Of a stretch of DNA of 40,502 nucleotides, positions 1 through 7,905 are shown in pieces. The notes beneath the pieces are model-generated. The model worked only from the letters and a program-made list of their open reading frames with translations. It did no database searches and was not told where the DNA came from. How positions within the stretch are numbered: position 1 is the first letter of the stretch; each line of letters starts with the position of its first letter. Origin of the DNA: an uncultured Opitutia bacterium. Lineage in GTDB: Bacteria; Verrucomicrobiota; Verrucomicrobiia; Opitutales; Opitutaceae. The translations under genes and the position numbers were made by a program. The stretch is taken from the NCBI GenBank assembly GCA_903855985.1, contig CAIOAO010000004.1, positions 1 through 40,502 on the forward strand, written 5' to 3'.

Positions 1-247
1 AATAGGCGGTGGCATAGGCCTGGCCATGGCCGGGTCGGCCGCGCGGGACGCCGGCCCAGGGGAAGAACGTGAGGATCGTGCCGGGCGAACCGTTGTAATC
101 ACCGTAGTAGAGGTGATAGGTGCCCGGGTCGTCCTGATTGATGGACTTCTTGACGAAGCGCTGGCCTAGCACGCGGGTGTAGAAATCCACGTTCTTGCGG
201 ATGTCGCCCGAGATGGCGGTGATGTGATGAAGGCCGTGGAGGTTCAT
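1..247 (-). CDS. VOC-family ring-cleaving dioxygenase (MhqO-like), C-terminus outside window
   Basis: The gene starts at the ATG on the minus strand at 247 and runs off the left edge, so only about 82 N-terminal residues are seen. They begin MNLHGLHHITAISGD and continue through NVDFYTRVLGQRFVKKSIN, then a YHLYYGD segment and PGTILTFFPW. This is the typical first vicinal-oxygen-chelate module of ring-cleaving (hydroquinone/catechol-type) dioxygenases; the HH near the start includes the first metal-ligand histidine of the fold. Family members (MhqO and relatives) open or detoxify quinone-type aromatics in the cytosol. The MarR gene lies 102 bp upstream on the same strand, an arrangement known for MhqR-controlled quinone-resistance genes. 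The substrate is inferred from family and context only. Confidence 0.8.
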   Translation of the reverse strand, partial: MNLHGLHHITAISGDIRKNVDFYTRVLGQRFVKKSINQDDPGTYHLYYGDYNGSPGTILTFFPWAGVPRGRPGHGQAYATAY

Positions 248-349
248 GGCAGGGAGGGTGTTAGGTGTTATGTTTTACGTGGTAAAATCGGAAATAGGTG
301 ACGCTTTGAACTCAAAGTATAGGGTAAAGGAAGAAAAGCAAATCGAGGC

Positions 350-811
350 TTAGGAGCCAGCGGGGGTGGGGACGCCCAGGCCGGCTTTTTTGCAGAGCCA
401 CCCGAGGGTGAACTGCTCGGCGGTGGAGAGGGAGCCGAGCTCGCGGGTGATGCTGGCGGCGACCTTGGGAAATAGATCGGCGATGAAGGCGCGGCCGGAA
501 TCGGTGAGGGAAACGGTGACGAAGCGACGGTCCGAGGCACTGCGTTCGCGCACGACATGGCCGGCTTTCTCGAGGTTATCGACAATGAGGGTGATGTTGC
601 CGCCGCTCTTCAGCAGCTTGCCGGCGAGATCGGTTTGGCAAAGCGGTCCGCAGTGCAGCAGCACCTCGAGCACGCCGAATTGGGAGAGCGTGACATCCTT
701 CGGCAGCACGGTGTGCGCGCGGGTGGTGACGGACTCAGCGGCGCGCATCAGCTTAATGTAAGCGTTAAGCGCGTCGGTTTCTGTCTTGGTGCCTTTATAG
801 CGGTTTGCCAT
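350..811 (-). CDS. MarR-family transcriptional regulator, MhqR-like
   Basis: This 153-residue protein is close to the family's usual length. It has a winged helix-turn-helix: the recognition region LTLSQFGVLEVL...CQTDLAGKLL, followed by SGGNITLIVDNLEKAGHVVRE and the wing DRRFVTVSLTDSGR. The SGxIT..VD.LE pattern is that of the MhqR/YkvE branch, which represses glyoxalase-type dioxygenases and azoreductases and is relieved by quinones. The dioxygenase gene follows on the same strand, so the two probably form an operon repressed by this protein. An inverted repeat overlapping a TTGACA-like -35 sits about 30 bp upstream of the start. The effector is inferred, not visible. Confidence 0.85.
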   Translation of the reverse strand: MANRYKGTKTETDALNAYIKLMRAAESVTTRAHTVLPKDVTLSQFGVLEVLLHCGPLCQTDLAGKLLKSGGNITLIVDNLEKAGHVVRERSASDRRFVTVSLTDSGRAFIADLFPKVAASITRELGSLSTAEQFTLGWLCKKAGLGVPTPAGS

Positions 812-841
812 AACGATTGAACATCGAAGTAATAATTAGAT

Positions 842-857
842 TAATGTCAAATCATTA
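842..857. promoter_or_regulatory. Candidate MarR operator over a -35 element
   Basis: A perfect inverted repeat TAATG-N6-CATTA lies upstream of the MarR gene in an AT-rich stretch. Read on the minus strand its centre contains TTGACA (850 to 845), a consensus -35 hexamer for the MarR/dioxygenase transcript. An operator covering the -35 fits autorepression by the MarR protein. No good -10 hexamer is seen at 17-bp spacing, so the promoter call is tentative. Confidence 0.4.
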
Positions 858-882
858 GATACGCGTTTAACGGCCCGCTGTA

Positions 883-1326
883 TTACAACGGCTTAGCCAA
901 CTCCATCCGCATATCGCCGTTGGTTTCACGCCTGCCGGAGTCCCTCCAGCCGAGTTTGGAATAGAGATGGAATGCCCGGGTGGGTCGTGGGCTGGTGGTG
1001 AGCCAGAGTGTTTCGCAGCCCTGGCTCCAGAGCCAGTCCTGCGCGAGCGTGAGCAGCTTCCGGCCAATCCCGCGTCCCTCATATTCGGGCAGCACGGCAA
1101 TCACCCACATCTCACCCGTGCTGCGTATGCCCACGGAAAATCCGACCACGATGCCATTGATCTCGCAGACCCAACCTTGGTTCGTGGTCGCCATGGCGCG
1201 GATGCACGACTCGACGGTAATGCCGTACTTGGCCAGGTCCTCGAGGGCGAAGGGATGTTCCTTCGCGGCGGTGCGAACGAGAAACGTCATCGGCACATCG
1301 GCCGGGGTCATTTCGCGGAAGATCAT
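883..1326 (-). CDS. GNAT-family N-acetyltransferase
   Basis: This 147-residue protein has the GNAT fold. The acetyl-CoA binding motif A is VLPEYEGRGIGRKLLTLAQ (R/QxxGxG/A), preceded by the beta-strand MWVIAVLPE and followed by the beta-5/alpha-4 region LWLTTSPRPTRAFHLYSKLGW, which ends in the usual Y..LGW signature. It transfers an acetyl group from acetyl-CoA to an amine; the acceptor cannot be told from sequence. It lies 36 bp downstream of rpiB on the same strand and may be co-transcribed with it. ATG at 1326 gives the MIFREMTPADVP start typical of the family. Confidence 0.85.
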   Translation of the reverse strand: MIFREMTPADVPMTFLVRTAAKEHPFALEDLAKYGITVESCIRAMATTNQGWVCEINGIVVGFSVGIRSTGEMWVIAVLPEYEGRGIGRKLLTLAQDWLWSQGCETLWLTTSPRPTRAFHLYSKLGWRDSGRRETNGDMRMELAKPL

Positions 1327-1362
1327 GACGGGGGCGAAGTGACCGGCGGGTGTCCCACCGAC

Positions 1363-1809
1363 TCACGCCATGCTGTCGAGCTTCTGGATGCGCGGGATGT
1401 GCCGGCCGCCCTCGAATTCCGTGGCGAGCCAGACGCGGACGATCTTGAGCGCCTCGTCTTGCGTGATGGTGCGCTCGCCGAGCGAGAGGCAGTTGGCGTC
1501 GTTGTGGGACCGGCTCCAGATGGCGACCTGCTCGTTCCAGCAGAGGCCGCAGCGGACGCCGCGCACGCGGTTGGCGGCGTTGGCCTCGCCGTTGCCGGAC
1601 CCGCCAAGGACAATGCCCCGGTCAACTTCACCGGCGGCGACGGCGCGGGCGACGGGGAAGCAAAAATCCGGATAGTCGCAGCGCTCCGTCGAGTGGGTGC
1701 CGAAATCTCGCACGGTGTGGCCCGCGGCGAGCAGCATGGCCTTGATGGCCTCCTTGTAGGCGAATCCGGCGTGGTCGGAGCCGATGGCGATCGAGAAAGT
1801 CTTATTCAT
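1363..1809 (-). CDS. rpiB: Ribose-5-phosphate isomerase B (RpiB/LacAB family), Glu-base type
   Basis: This 148-residue protein has the GSDHAGFAYKE start and the HTVRDFGTHSTERCDYPDF segment of RpiB, which interconverts ribose-5-phosphate and ribulose-5-phosphate in the pentose phosphate pathway. The catalytic-loop sequence is GIVLGGSGNGEANAANRVRG: the cysteine used as base by E. coli-type RpiB is absent, and the glutamate of GNGE matches the base known for mycobacterial RpiB. An open frame continues upstream to 1875, but MNKTFSIAIGSDHAG at 1809 is the natural start. Convergence on a sugar-phosphate substrate other than ribose cannot be excluded. The GNAT gene follows on the same strand. Confidence 0.9.
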   Translation of the reverse strand: MNKTFSIAIGSDHAGFAYKEAIKAMLLAAGHTVRDFGTHSTERCDYPDFCFPVARAVAAGEVDRGIVLGGSGNGEANAANRVRGVRCGLCWNEQVAIWSRSHNDANCLSLGERTITQDEALKIVRVWLATEFEGGRHIPRIQKLDSMA

Positions 1810-1892
1810 GAGGGGTGAACCGGGGTAGGGATTGCGCTGTCCATTTGCGGAGTCCACTCTGGGCCCAGCAAACAAAATCCCGCCCGAAGCCC

Positions 1893-2315
1893 ATGAATAA
1901 AATCCTCCGCTCCGTGCCCGTGCTGGTGGTGCTCATCGCGGTAGCTGGCTGTTCGACGCCCGCGTCGCGCATCCAGAATCATCAGGCCGCCTTTGATGCC
2001 TGGCCGGCCGCTGTGCAGCAGGAAATCCGGGCCGGTCGCGTCGGTGTCGGCTTCACCCCGGAGATGGTGCAGGTGGCGCTCGGTGAGGCGGACCGGCGGT
2101 ACACCCGCATCTCGCTGCAGGACACGTCCGAGGTCTGGGTCTACCTGGACAACGGGCCGAAGTTTTCCATCGGGGTCGGCCTCGGGGGCTCCAGCGGCAA
2201 TTCGGCCTACGGGGTGGGGATGCGGACGGGCGACGATACCTTCCGCGAGAACGAGAACCTGCGCGTGGTGTTTGAGGGCGGCCAGGTGGTCGCGATCGAG
2301 ACGCGCAAAAAGTGA
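1893..2315 (+). CDS. Small BamE/SmpA-like lipoprotein
   Basis: This 140-residue protein has a lipoprotein signal peptide: MNK, a hydrophobic stretch, then the lipobox VAGC with the lipidated Cys near residue 19. The mature part starts CSTPASRIQNHQAAFDAWP and contains VGVGFTPEMVQVALGEADR and TSEVWVYLDNG, followed by a glycine-rich loop and LRVVFEGGQVVAIE. This 'helix-helix then Y/W-strand, F..G.V' layout is that of BamE-like domains. A clear paralogue lies at 3119-3550, sharing CSTPxSRI, the ALG.(A/P)DR motif and the TSEVW strand. Function unknown; outer-membrane or periplasmic location is expected from the signal. The ATG at 1893 is preferred over an earlier in-frame start because it places the signal peptide at the N-terminus. 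Confidence 0.75.
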   Translation: MNKILRSVPVLVVLIAVAGCSTPASRIQNHQAAFDAWPAAVQQEIRAGRVGVGFTPEMVQVALGEADRRYTRISLQDTSEVWVYLDNGPKFSIGVGLGGSSGNSAYGVGMRTGDDTFRENENLRVVFEGGQVVAIETRKK

Positions 2316-2318
2316 AGC

Positions 2319-3008
2319 CTACGCGGCGCCGAGCGCGCGCAGCAGCGCGGCGGTGTCACTGAGGTCGTCGAACACCGCCGTGGGCGACTCGGCACGCAAC
2401 TCTTCCACGGAGTACCGGCCCGTGGCCACCGCGATGGTCCGCGCGCCGATGACCTTGCCGCACGCGATGTCATGCGGCGTGTCCCCGATCACAAAGACGC
2501 GCTCCGGCGCAAACTCGACGCCGTGATGGGCCCGCGCGCGGCGCAGCGCGACTGGGCCGAGCTCGTTGCGCCACTCGCTGTCGTCGGCGAAGGCGCCGAA
2601 CGCAAAATAGTGCGAGAGGCCGAGGTGGGTGAGCTTGATGCGGGCGCCGCGCTCGACGTTGCCGGTGAGCAGCGCCTGCGCGTAGTCCGCGCGGGCGGCC
2701 AGTAGGTCGAGGGCGGCGGTGACGCCGGGCAGGATCCGGGTGTCGGGGTTTTTCAACGCCTCCGGCAGCTCGGCCAGGTACGCCCGGAGCAGGCGGGCGA
2801 GATTGTCCGCGCTGTCCGGCAGGCCGAGGCTGGCGAAGATTTGCCGCATGATCCAGGTGTCGGTGCGACCCGCGAAGTCGATGCCCTGGGTGGGCGCCGG
2901 CGCGCCGACGTCAAATTCCCGCCGCAAGGCCGATTCCAGCGCCTGCATGCCCGCGCCACCGGAGAGGGTGAGCGTGCCGTCGATGTCCCAGAGCAGCAGG
3001 GTCTTCAT
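2319..3008 (-). CDS. HAD-superfamily hydrolase (Gph-like phosphatase)
   Basis: This 229-residue protein begins MKTLLLWDIDGTLTLSGG, giving the nucleophile and acid aspartates D8 and D10 of HAD motif I. Motif II is the LLTGN strand (ALLTGNVERGARIKL), motif III lysine lies in the RRARAHHG region, and motif IV is VFVIGDTPHDIACG. The helical cap between motifs I and II (about residues 15-85) marks a class-I HAD like phosphoglycolate phosphatase. The substrate is a small phosphate ester of unknown identity. The gene is inserted between two paralogous lipoprotein genes on the opposite strand and its stop is 3 bp from the stop of the first. Start chosen at the motif-proximal ATG. Confidence 0.85.
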   Translation of the reverse strand: MKTLLLWDIDGTLTLSGGAGMQALESALRREFDVGAPAPTQGIDFAGRTDTWIMRQIFASLGLPDSADNLARLLRAYLAELPEALKNPDTRILPGVTAALDLLAARADYAQALLTGNVERGARIKLTHLGLSHYFAFGAFADDSEWRNELGPVALRRARAHHGVEFAPERVFVIGDTPHDIACGKVIGARTIAVATGRYSVEELRAESPTAVFDDLSDTAALLRALGAA

Positions 3009-3118
3009 GGGGTAGGGTCGATGAACCGCCCGCGATGGGCCGGGCGCAAGATTCTTCCGCATTTGCGGAACCGTCCGGTCGGGTTACTTTCCAAGGACGA
3101 TCGGTTCACTTCCCTCCC

Positions 3119-3550
3119 ATGAAAACCTTCCTGTCGTTTTTCATCCTCGTCGCCGGCCTGGCCCTGGCCGGTTGTTCGACGCCCCAGTCGCGGATCAACC
3201 AGAACCCCGCGGTCTTCGGCCGGCTCACGCCGGAACAGCAGCAACTGATCAAGGAGGGCAAGGTCTCCCTCGGCTTTGATGCCGCCATGGTCAAACTCGC
3301 GCTGGGTGACCCGGACCGCATTCACGAGCGCACGGACGCGAGCGGTACGAGCGAGGTCTGGAGCTATGTGACGTACGAGGGCGACGACGGCCTGATCCTC
3401 TACACCGGCTACTATCACCGTTATTATTACGGGCTGAGCGATCCGTTCTACCCGTACTACCTGGCGTATCCCACGCGGCACGAGCACACGCATTTCCGCG
3501 TCGTCTTCCGCGAGGGCAAGGTGGTGCTGATCGAGAACGAGAAAAGCTGA
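3119..3550 (+). CDS. Small BamE/SmpA-like lipoprotein, paralogue of 1893-2315
   Basis: This 143-residue protein has the signal peptide MKTFLSFFILVAGLALAGC with lipobox LAGC. The mature part begins CSTPQSRINQNPAVFGRLT and contains VSLGFDAAMVKLALGDPDR, a TSEVWSYV strand, a tyrosine-rich insert (YYHRYYYGLSDPFYPYYLAY) and the closing FRVVFREGKVVLIEN. The overall plan repeats the first lipoprotein, but the glycine-rich loop of that protein is replaced here by the tyrosine-rich segment. Function unknown; an envelope role is inferred from the signal and BamE-like pattern. The ATG at 3119 sets the signal peptide at the N-terminus. Confidence 0.75.
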   Translation: MKTFLSFFILVAGLALAGCSTPQSRINQNPAVFGRLTPEQQQLIKEGKVSLGFDAAMVKLALGDPDRIHERTDASGTSEVWSYVTYEGDDGLILYTGYYHRYYYGLSDPFYPYYLAYPTRHEHTHFRVVFREGKVVLIENEKS

Positions 3551-3557
3551 GCCGCGC

Positions 3558-4490
3558 CTAGCGGCCGGGCCCCGCCGCCTGAAACTGGCTCGGGGTCAGC
3601 CCGGTGAAGCGGCGGAAGACCGTCGCGAAATACTGGGAGCTCGAGAAGCCGAGCCCGTGCGCCACGCCCGTGACGGTCGCGCCCGGGCGCCGGAGCCAGG
3701 CCTGCGCGACGGTGAGTTTCTGCCGGAGCACATGCTCGCGCGGCGGCAGGCCGACCTCCTCGCGGAAGCGGGCCTTGAAGCGCGACGGCGACAGGCGGAC
3801 AAGGCGGGCGAGTTGGGGCACGGAGGGGAGTTCGCCCACCTGCGCCGCGATGTGCGCCAGGCTGCGCTGGATGCGCGCGGAGGGACCCGCCCGGCGGTTG
3901 CGGTGCGAGGCGCGGAGCGTCGCGAACAGGTAGCGCAGCACCAGCGCGGCGGCGGCGAGGCGTTCGATTTTGGCGCGCGGGCGGTCGAGCGCGGTAAAGA
4001 TTTCTTCCAGCAGCCCGCGCGTGCCGGGCTCGGCGGCGAAGTGGCGCGATGGCATGGCGAGCAGCGCGCGGCGCAGCTCGCGCGATGCCGCGGCGTCGAG
4101 GAAGAGCAGGGGACGTCCCGCCGGCCGGAGGCGGAGAAACATCCAGTAGAGCACGCCTTTCTCCTCGGGCATGCCGGCCGAGTCGTGGGGTTCGCCGGGG
4201 AAGACCAGATACTGGTCGCCGCCCCGCAGGCGGTAGATGCGGTCGTTGACGCGGTACGTCTGCTGGCCGCGGGCGAGGAAGGAAACCTCCAGCCCGTCCG
4301 GATGGGCGCGGAGCCGCAGGCCCTCGTAGGCGGAGGCGTAGCGGTAGCGGCCGATCTCCACCAGCCCCGGGATGCCGAGCTGGCGCTCGAACCGCTCGAA
4401 GCGCCGCGCCAGCTGCTCGGGCGTCATGACGTGCGGTATTTCCGCCGGGGGAACGACCGACCGGATGTTTGATTTTGTACTGCGCGACAT
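3558..4490 (-). CDS. AraC-family transcriptional regulator
   Basis: About 310 residues. The N-terminal half (to about 170) is a cupin-like sensor: YRYASAYEGLRLRAHPDGLEVSFLARG, then VNDRIYRLRGGDQYLVFPGEPHD. The C-terminal ~100 residues contain the AraC double helix-turn-helix: LPSVPQLARLVRLSPSRFKARFREEVGLPPREHVLRQKL and the second HTH VTGVAHGLGFSSSQYFATVFRRFTGLTPSQFQ. It is divergent from the PhyH-type dioxygenase at 4534 with only about 44 bp between starts, so it probably controls that gene and itself. Starts at 4547, 4490 and 4427 are all possible; 4490 is used because 4547 would overlap the divergent gene. The likely ligand is a sugar or aromatic compound; it cannot be read from sequence. 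Confidence 0.85.
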   Translation of the reverse strand: MSRSTKSNIRSVVPPAEIPHVMTPEQLARRFERFERQLGIPGLVEIGRYRYASAYEGLRLRAHPDGLEVSFLARGQQTYRVNDRIYRLRGGDQYLVFPGEPHDSAGMPEEKGVLYWMFLRLRPAGRPLLFLDAAASRELRRALLAMPSRHFAAEPGTRGLLEEIFTALDRPRAKIERLAAAALVLRYLFATLRASHRNRRAGPSARIQRSLAHIAAQVGELPSVPQLARLVRLSPSRFKARFREEVGLPPREHVLRQKLTVAQAWLRRPGATVTGVAHGLGFSSSQYFATVFRRFTGLTPSQFQAAGPGR

Positions 4491-4533
4491 TGTCGGACGC
4501 CACGCTTTGCCGCCGCGGTTAAGCTGTCGAGCG

Positions 4534-5364
4534 ATGAATGCAACCACCCCCTTGCCCGTCCCCGACTACGCCGCACCCGCCAAGCTGAAGCCCACGCGCC
4601 GGCTGACGCCCGAACAGGTCGCGTTCTTCCAGCAGCATGGCTACCTGACGGTGGACAACGTGATGCCGCTGGAGGAGATCCCCGAGGTGCGCCGCATTTA
4701 CGACCGGCTGTTCAACGAGGACCGGAGCAAGACCGAGGCCGACCTCTACAATCTCGCCGGGGACAAGCAGAAGGGGAAGAAGGAGGACATCGCGCAGATC
4801 CTCCAGCCGGGCAAGTATGCCCCGGCGCTGCTGGAAACGCAGCTGGTGGCGAACCTCAAGGCGATGATGCAGCAGCTGCTCGGGCCGGAGACGCGGATGG
4901 TGGGGGACCACGCGATCAACAAGCCGCCGCACAATGCCAAGGCGACGCCCTGGCACCAGGACGAGGCGTACTGGAACCCGGCGAAGGAATACCGCGGCCT
5001 CAGCGTCTGGGTGCCGCTCCAGCCGGCGACGAAGCTGAACGGCTGCATGTATTTCGTGCCGGGCTCGCACAACTTCGAAGTCATCCCGCACCAGCCGATC
5101 GGCGACAATCCGCTGACCCCGGGCCTGGAAGTGGTGCCGGGCTCGTTCGATTTCAGCGCGGCGGTGGCCTGCGAACTGCCGGCGGGTGGGGCGACGTTTC
5201 ACCTCGATCGCACGCTGCATTACACGCCGGCCAACCAGTCGGACGACTACCGCCGCGCCTACATCGCGGTGGGCACGCAGTTCGAACGCCCGCGGGCGAC
5301 GGCGCGGAAGTTTCCGTGGCAGGAGCGGCAGGCCGCGGCCCGGGCGGCGGCGAAGGTGGCCTGA
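4534..5364 (+). CDS. Phytanoyl-CoA dioxygenase (PhyH) family Fe(II)/2-oxoglutarate oxygenase
   Basis: This 276-residue protein matches PhyH family length. The N-terminal LTPEQVAFFQQHGYLTVDNV is the family opening. The iron facial triad is visible: H141 and D143 in PWHQDEAYW and a distal histidine at about H229 in FHLDRTLHYTPANQS, followed by the 2-oxoglutarate-binding arginine region YRRAYIAV. Such enzymes hydroxylate small organic substrates or CoA esters in the cytosol. The divergent AraC regulator suggests an inducible catabolic role. The ATG at 4534 gives a short leader before the conserved start. A hairpin with a T-run follows the stop codon. Confidence 0.85.
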   Translation: MNATTPLPVPDYAAPAKLKPTRRLTPEQVAFFQQHGYLTVDNVMPLEEIPEVRRIYDRLFNEDRSKTEADLYNLAGDKQKGKKEDIAQILQPGKYAPALLETQLVANLKAMMQQLLGPETRMVGDHAINKPPHNAKATPWHQDEAYWNPAKEYRGLSVWVPLQPATKLNGCMYFVPGSHNFEVIPHQPIGDNPLTPGLEVVPGSFDFSAAVACELPAGGATFHLDRTLHYTPANQSDDYRRAYIAVGTQFERPRATARKFPWQERQAAARAAAKVA

Positions 5365-5370
5365 TTTTGC

Positions 5371-5413
5371 AAGGGCCCAATGGGCCGCATCAGACCCATG
5401 GGCCTTATTTTTT
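5371..5413 (+). terminator. Rho-independent terminator after the PhyH gene
   Basis: An imperfect inverted repeat (AAGGGCCCAATGGG with CCCATGGGCCTT, two bulges) is followed on the plus strand by a run of six T. It ends the PhyH transcript and overlaps the last codons of the convergent DMT transporter gene. Confidence 0.6.
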
Positions 5414-6289
5414 GCTGAGTGCCGGCAGGGCGCTGCCGCCGAGAATGAGCGCGGCGCCGACCAGCTCGTGCACCGCAAAGTGCTCGCGGAAAAACGCCGC
5501 GCCGCCCACGGCGACGCCGAGGGGCACGAGCATCTGCAGCAGCGAGCCCTCGGCCACGGGCAGGTCGCGAAAGGCGCGGGTCATCAGGATCTGACCCCCG
5601 CCGGCGCAGAGGGCGGCGACCACCATCAGGACCCAGGCGAGGAGGGAGGGTGGCGCCCAGTGAAGGACGGCCGGCCCCAAGCAGAGCAGCAAACCGTAGC
5701 AGCATTGCGCGGCAAAGATGGTGGACGTGTGTTCGCCCTCGGCGTGCAGCTGCCGGATGGTGACCACGACATAGGCGGAGGCCATGGCGGAACCGATGGC
5801 AATCAGGTCGTAGACACTCACGCCGGCGCCGGTGCCCATGACATTGGTGATCAACGCCAGGCCGGCGAGGGCGGCCAGGCCGCTGAAGGCCAGGACCGGC
5901 CGGAAGCGCTCGCCGAGCATCACGACGGCGAAGACCGCGCCCATGACGAAATAGGTGTTGTTGATGAACGTGGCGCGTCCGGCGCCCAGCTTCACCACGG
6001 TGAGATAGTAGGTGTACACCCCGATGCTCCCGGCCACGCCGCGCCAGACCAGGCGCCGGTGGCGGTAGAGGTGGTGCGGCTGGAAGGCTTCCGGGCCGAC
6101 GCGAAACACCGCCAGGATCAAAACCAGGCCAACGATGAAACGCACGCAGACCAGCAGCCACACATCCACCGCCTGCACCGTGCCGAGCGCACGGATGATG
6201 AGCGCATTCGCGGTGAAAAAGGCCGCGGAGAGCAGCATGAGCTTCACGCCGCGGGCGTGAACGGCAGAGGTGGAGGAGGGAGGTGTCAT
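5405..6289 (-). CDS. EamA/DMT-superfamily transporter
   Basis: This 294-residue membrane protein has ten predicted hydrophobic segments in two EamA repeats. Repeat 1 begins KLMLLSAAFFTANALIIRAL and includes GVYTYYLTVVKLGAGRATFINN, the short-helix signature; repeat 2 begins DLIAIGSAMASAYVVVTIRQL and ends VHELVGAALILGGSALP. The family exports amino acids, nucleotides or other metabolites across the inner membrane; the substrate is unknown. The open frame extends far upstream because of high GC, but the ATG at 6289 (MTPPSSTSAVHARG) places the first TM properly. It is convergent with the PhyH gene and lies downstream of the terminator that ends the odh operon. Confidence 0.85.
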   Translation of the reverse strand: MTPPSSTSAVHARGVKLMLLSAAFFTANALIIRALGTVQAVDVWLLVCVRFIVGLVLILAVFRVGPEAFQPHHLYRHRRLVWRGVAGSIGVYTYYLTVVKLGAGRATFINNTYFVMGAVFAVVMLGERFRPVLAFSGLAALAGLALITNVMGTGAGVSVYDLIAIGSAMASAYVVVTIRQLHAEGEHTSTIFAAQCCYGLLLCLGPAVLHWAPPSLLAWVLMVVAALCAGGGQILMTRAFRDLPVAEGSLLQMLVPLGVAVGGAAFFREHFAVHELVGAALILGGSALPALSKK

Positions 6290-6322
6290 GGGTGATCGGC
6301 AGAAGCCCGATCGGCGCGGGAA

Positions 6323-6352
6323 ATAAAAAACCGCGCCGGATCTGGCGCGGTT
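6323..6352 (-). terminator. Rho-independent terminator of the odhA-odhB-lpd operon
   Basis: A perfect 9-bp stem AACCGCGCC / GGCGCGGTT with a 6-nt loop (6329-6352) is followed on the minus strand by TTTTTTATTT. The site lies about 155 bp downstream of the lpd stop. The sequence between (6353-6507) shows no coding signal. Confidence 0.85.
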
Positions 6353-6507
6353 GCGGGGAGGACGGATTGGTTGAAGGTCAGTTCCGGATTCCCACGCACG
6401 CACGCCGCGACGTCTTAAGGACGCGCCAGAGCGAGCGTTGGCGGAGGTTGACGGAAGGGAACATGGGAAAACAGTGAAGCGCGGCGCGGCGTTGGGCAAG
6501 CCCCGGA

Positions 6508-7896
6508 TTACAGCGCGTGGATGGCGCTCTTGCTGACGGCGAGGCCGGCTTCCTTGACCGCCTCGCTCATCGTGGGATGCGCATGGATGGTGCGGGCGAG
6601 GTCCTCGGCGCTGCCGCCGTATTCCATGTGCGTGACGACCTCGCTGATCAGCTCGCCGGCGCCATGGCCGAGGATCTGGGCGCCGAGGATTTTGTCGGTC
6701 TGGGCATCGGCGATGATCTTCACGAAGCCGTCGGTGGCGTCCTGCGCGATGGCGCGGCCGTTGGCGGCGAAGTTGAACTTGCCGACGTTGATGGCGCGGT
6801 TCGCGGCCTTGGCGGCGTCCTCGCCGAGGCCGACGCTCGCGACCTCGGGCTCGGTGTAGACGATGGCGGGAACGAGGTCCCAGTTCACGTGGCCGGCCTT
6901 GCCGGCGATCCACTCGGCGACGGCGTAACCGTCCTCCTCGGCCTTGTGGGCGAGCATCGGGCCGGCGATGACGTCGCCGATGGCCCACACGCCGGGGGCG
7001 GTGGTTTTGAGCTGGGCGTCGACCTTGACGCGTTTTTTCTCATCGAGCTGCACGCCGGCCTGTTCGAGGCCGAGATGGTCGGTGTACGGGCGGCGGCCGA
7101 CGGCGACGAGGACCTTGTCGGCGGGAAACTCGAGCTTCTGGCCGGCGCGCTCGGCGGTGAGGACGCCGTTGGCGAAGCCCGTCACCTTGGCGCCGGTTTC
7201 GATCTTGATGCCCTGCTTGCCGATGATGCGGGTGAAATTGCGGACGATGTCGTCGTCGTAGGTGGCGATGATCTTGGGCAGGAACTCGACGACCGTGACC
7301 TCGGCCCCGAGGCGGGCCCAGACGGAGCCCAGCTCGACGCCGATGACGCCGCCGCCGACCACGATGAGTTTCTTCGGAACCGCGGGGAAAGCGATGGCCT
7401 GGTCGCTGGAGACGACGGTCGTCCCGTCGAACTTCATGAACGGGAGCTCGACGGGGGCGGAGCCGGTGGCGATGACGATGTTCTTCGCGGTGACCGTGGT
7501 GGTTTCCTTCTCGCCCTTGACCGCCAGGGTGCTGGCGGAGGTGAAGGAGGCGGTGCCGGTGAGGACGGTGACCTTGCGGGCCTTGGCGAGCAGGGCGAGG
7601 CCGCCGACGTTCTTGGCGACGACCTCGTCCTTGCGCTTCAGGAAGGTGGCGAGGTCGAGTTCGACGGAGCCGAGCTTGATGCCGTGGGCGGCGGCGTGGC
7701 CCTTGGCGAAGGCGAACTGCTCGCTGGAGTGGAGGAGGGCCTTGCTCGGGATGCAGCCGACATTGAGGCAGGTGCCGCCGAGGGTGGCGCGCTTGTCAAT
7801 GAGCGCGACCTTGAGCCCCAGCTGCGCGGCGCGGAAGGCGCAGACGTAGCCGCCGGGACCGGCGCCGATGATGATGAGATCGAAAGTTTCAGGCAT
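6508..7896 (-). CDS. lpdA: Dihydrolipoyl dehydrogenase (E3)
   Basis: This 462-residue flavoprotein reoxidises the dihydrolipoyl arm of E2 and passes electrons to NAD+. FAD binding: DLIIIGAGPGGYVCAFRAA near the N-terminus. Redox-active disulfide C43/C48 in GGTCLNVGCIPSK. NAD binding: KLIVVGGGVIGVELGSVWARLGAEVTVVE. Second FAD contact: GVWAIGDV. The C-terminal dimer interface holds the catalytic His-Glu pair in HAHPTMSEAVKEA. It is the third gene of the 2-oxoglutarate dehydrogenase operon (odhA, odhB, lpd), 81 bp after odhB across a palindromic repeat, and is followed by the operon terminator. It may also serve other 2-oxoacid dehydrogenases. Confidence 0.97.
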   Translation of the reverse strand: MPETFDLIIIGAGPGGYVCAFRAAQLGLKVALIDKRATLGGTCLNVGCIPSKALLHSSEQFAFAKGHAAAHGIKLGSVELDLATFLKRKDEVVAKNVGGLALLAKARKVTVLTGTASFTSASTLAVKGEKETTTVTAKNIVIATGSAPVELPFMKFDGTTVVSSDQAIAFPAVPKKLIVVGGGVIGVELGSVWARLGAEVTVVEFLPKIIATYDDDIVRNFTRIIGKQGIKIETGAKVTGFANGVLTAERAGQKLEFPADKVLVAVGRRPYTDHLGLEQAGVQLDEKKRVKVDAQLKTTAPGVWAIGDVIAGPMLAHKAEEDGYAVAEWIAGKAGHVNWDLVPAIVYTEPEVASVGLGEDAAKAANRAINVGKFNFAANGRAIAQDATDGFVKIIADAQTDKILGAQILGHGAGELISEVVTHMEYGGSAEDLARTIHAHPTMSEAVKEAGLAVSKSAIHAL

Positions 7897-7905
7897 GGGA
7901 GAGGT

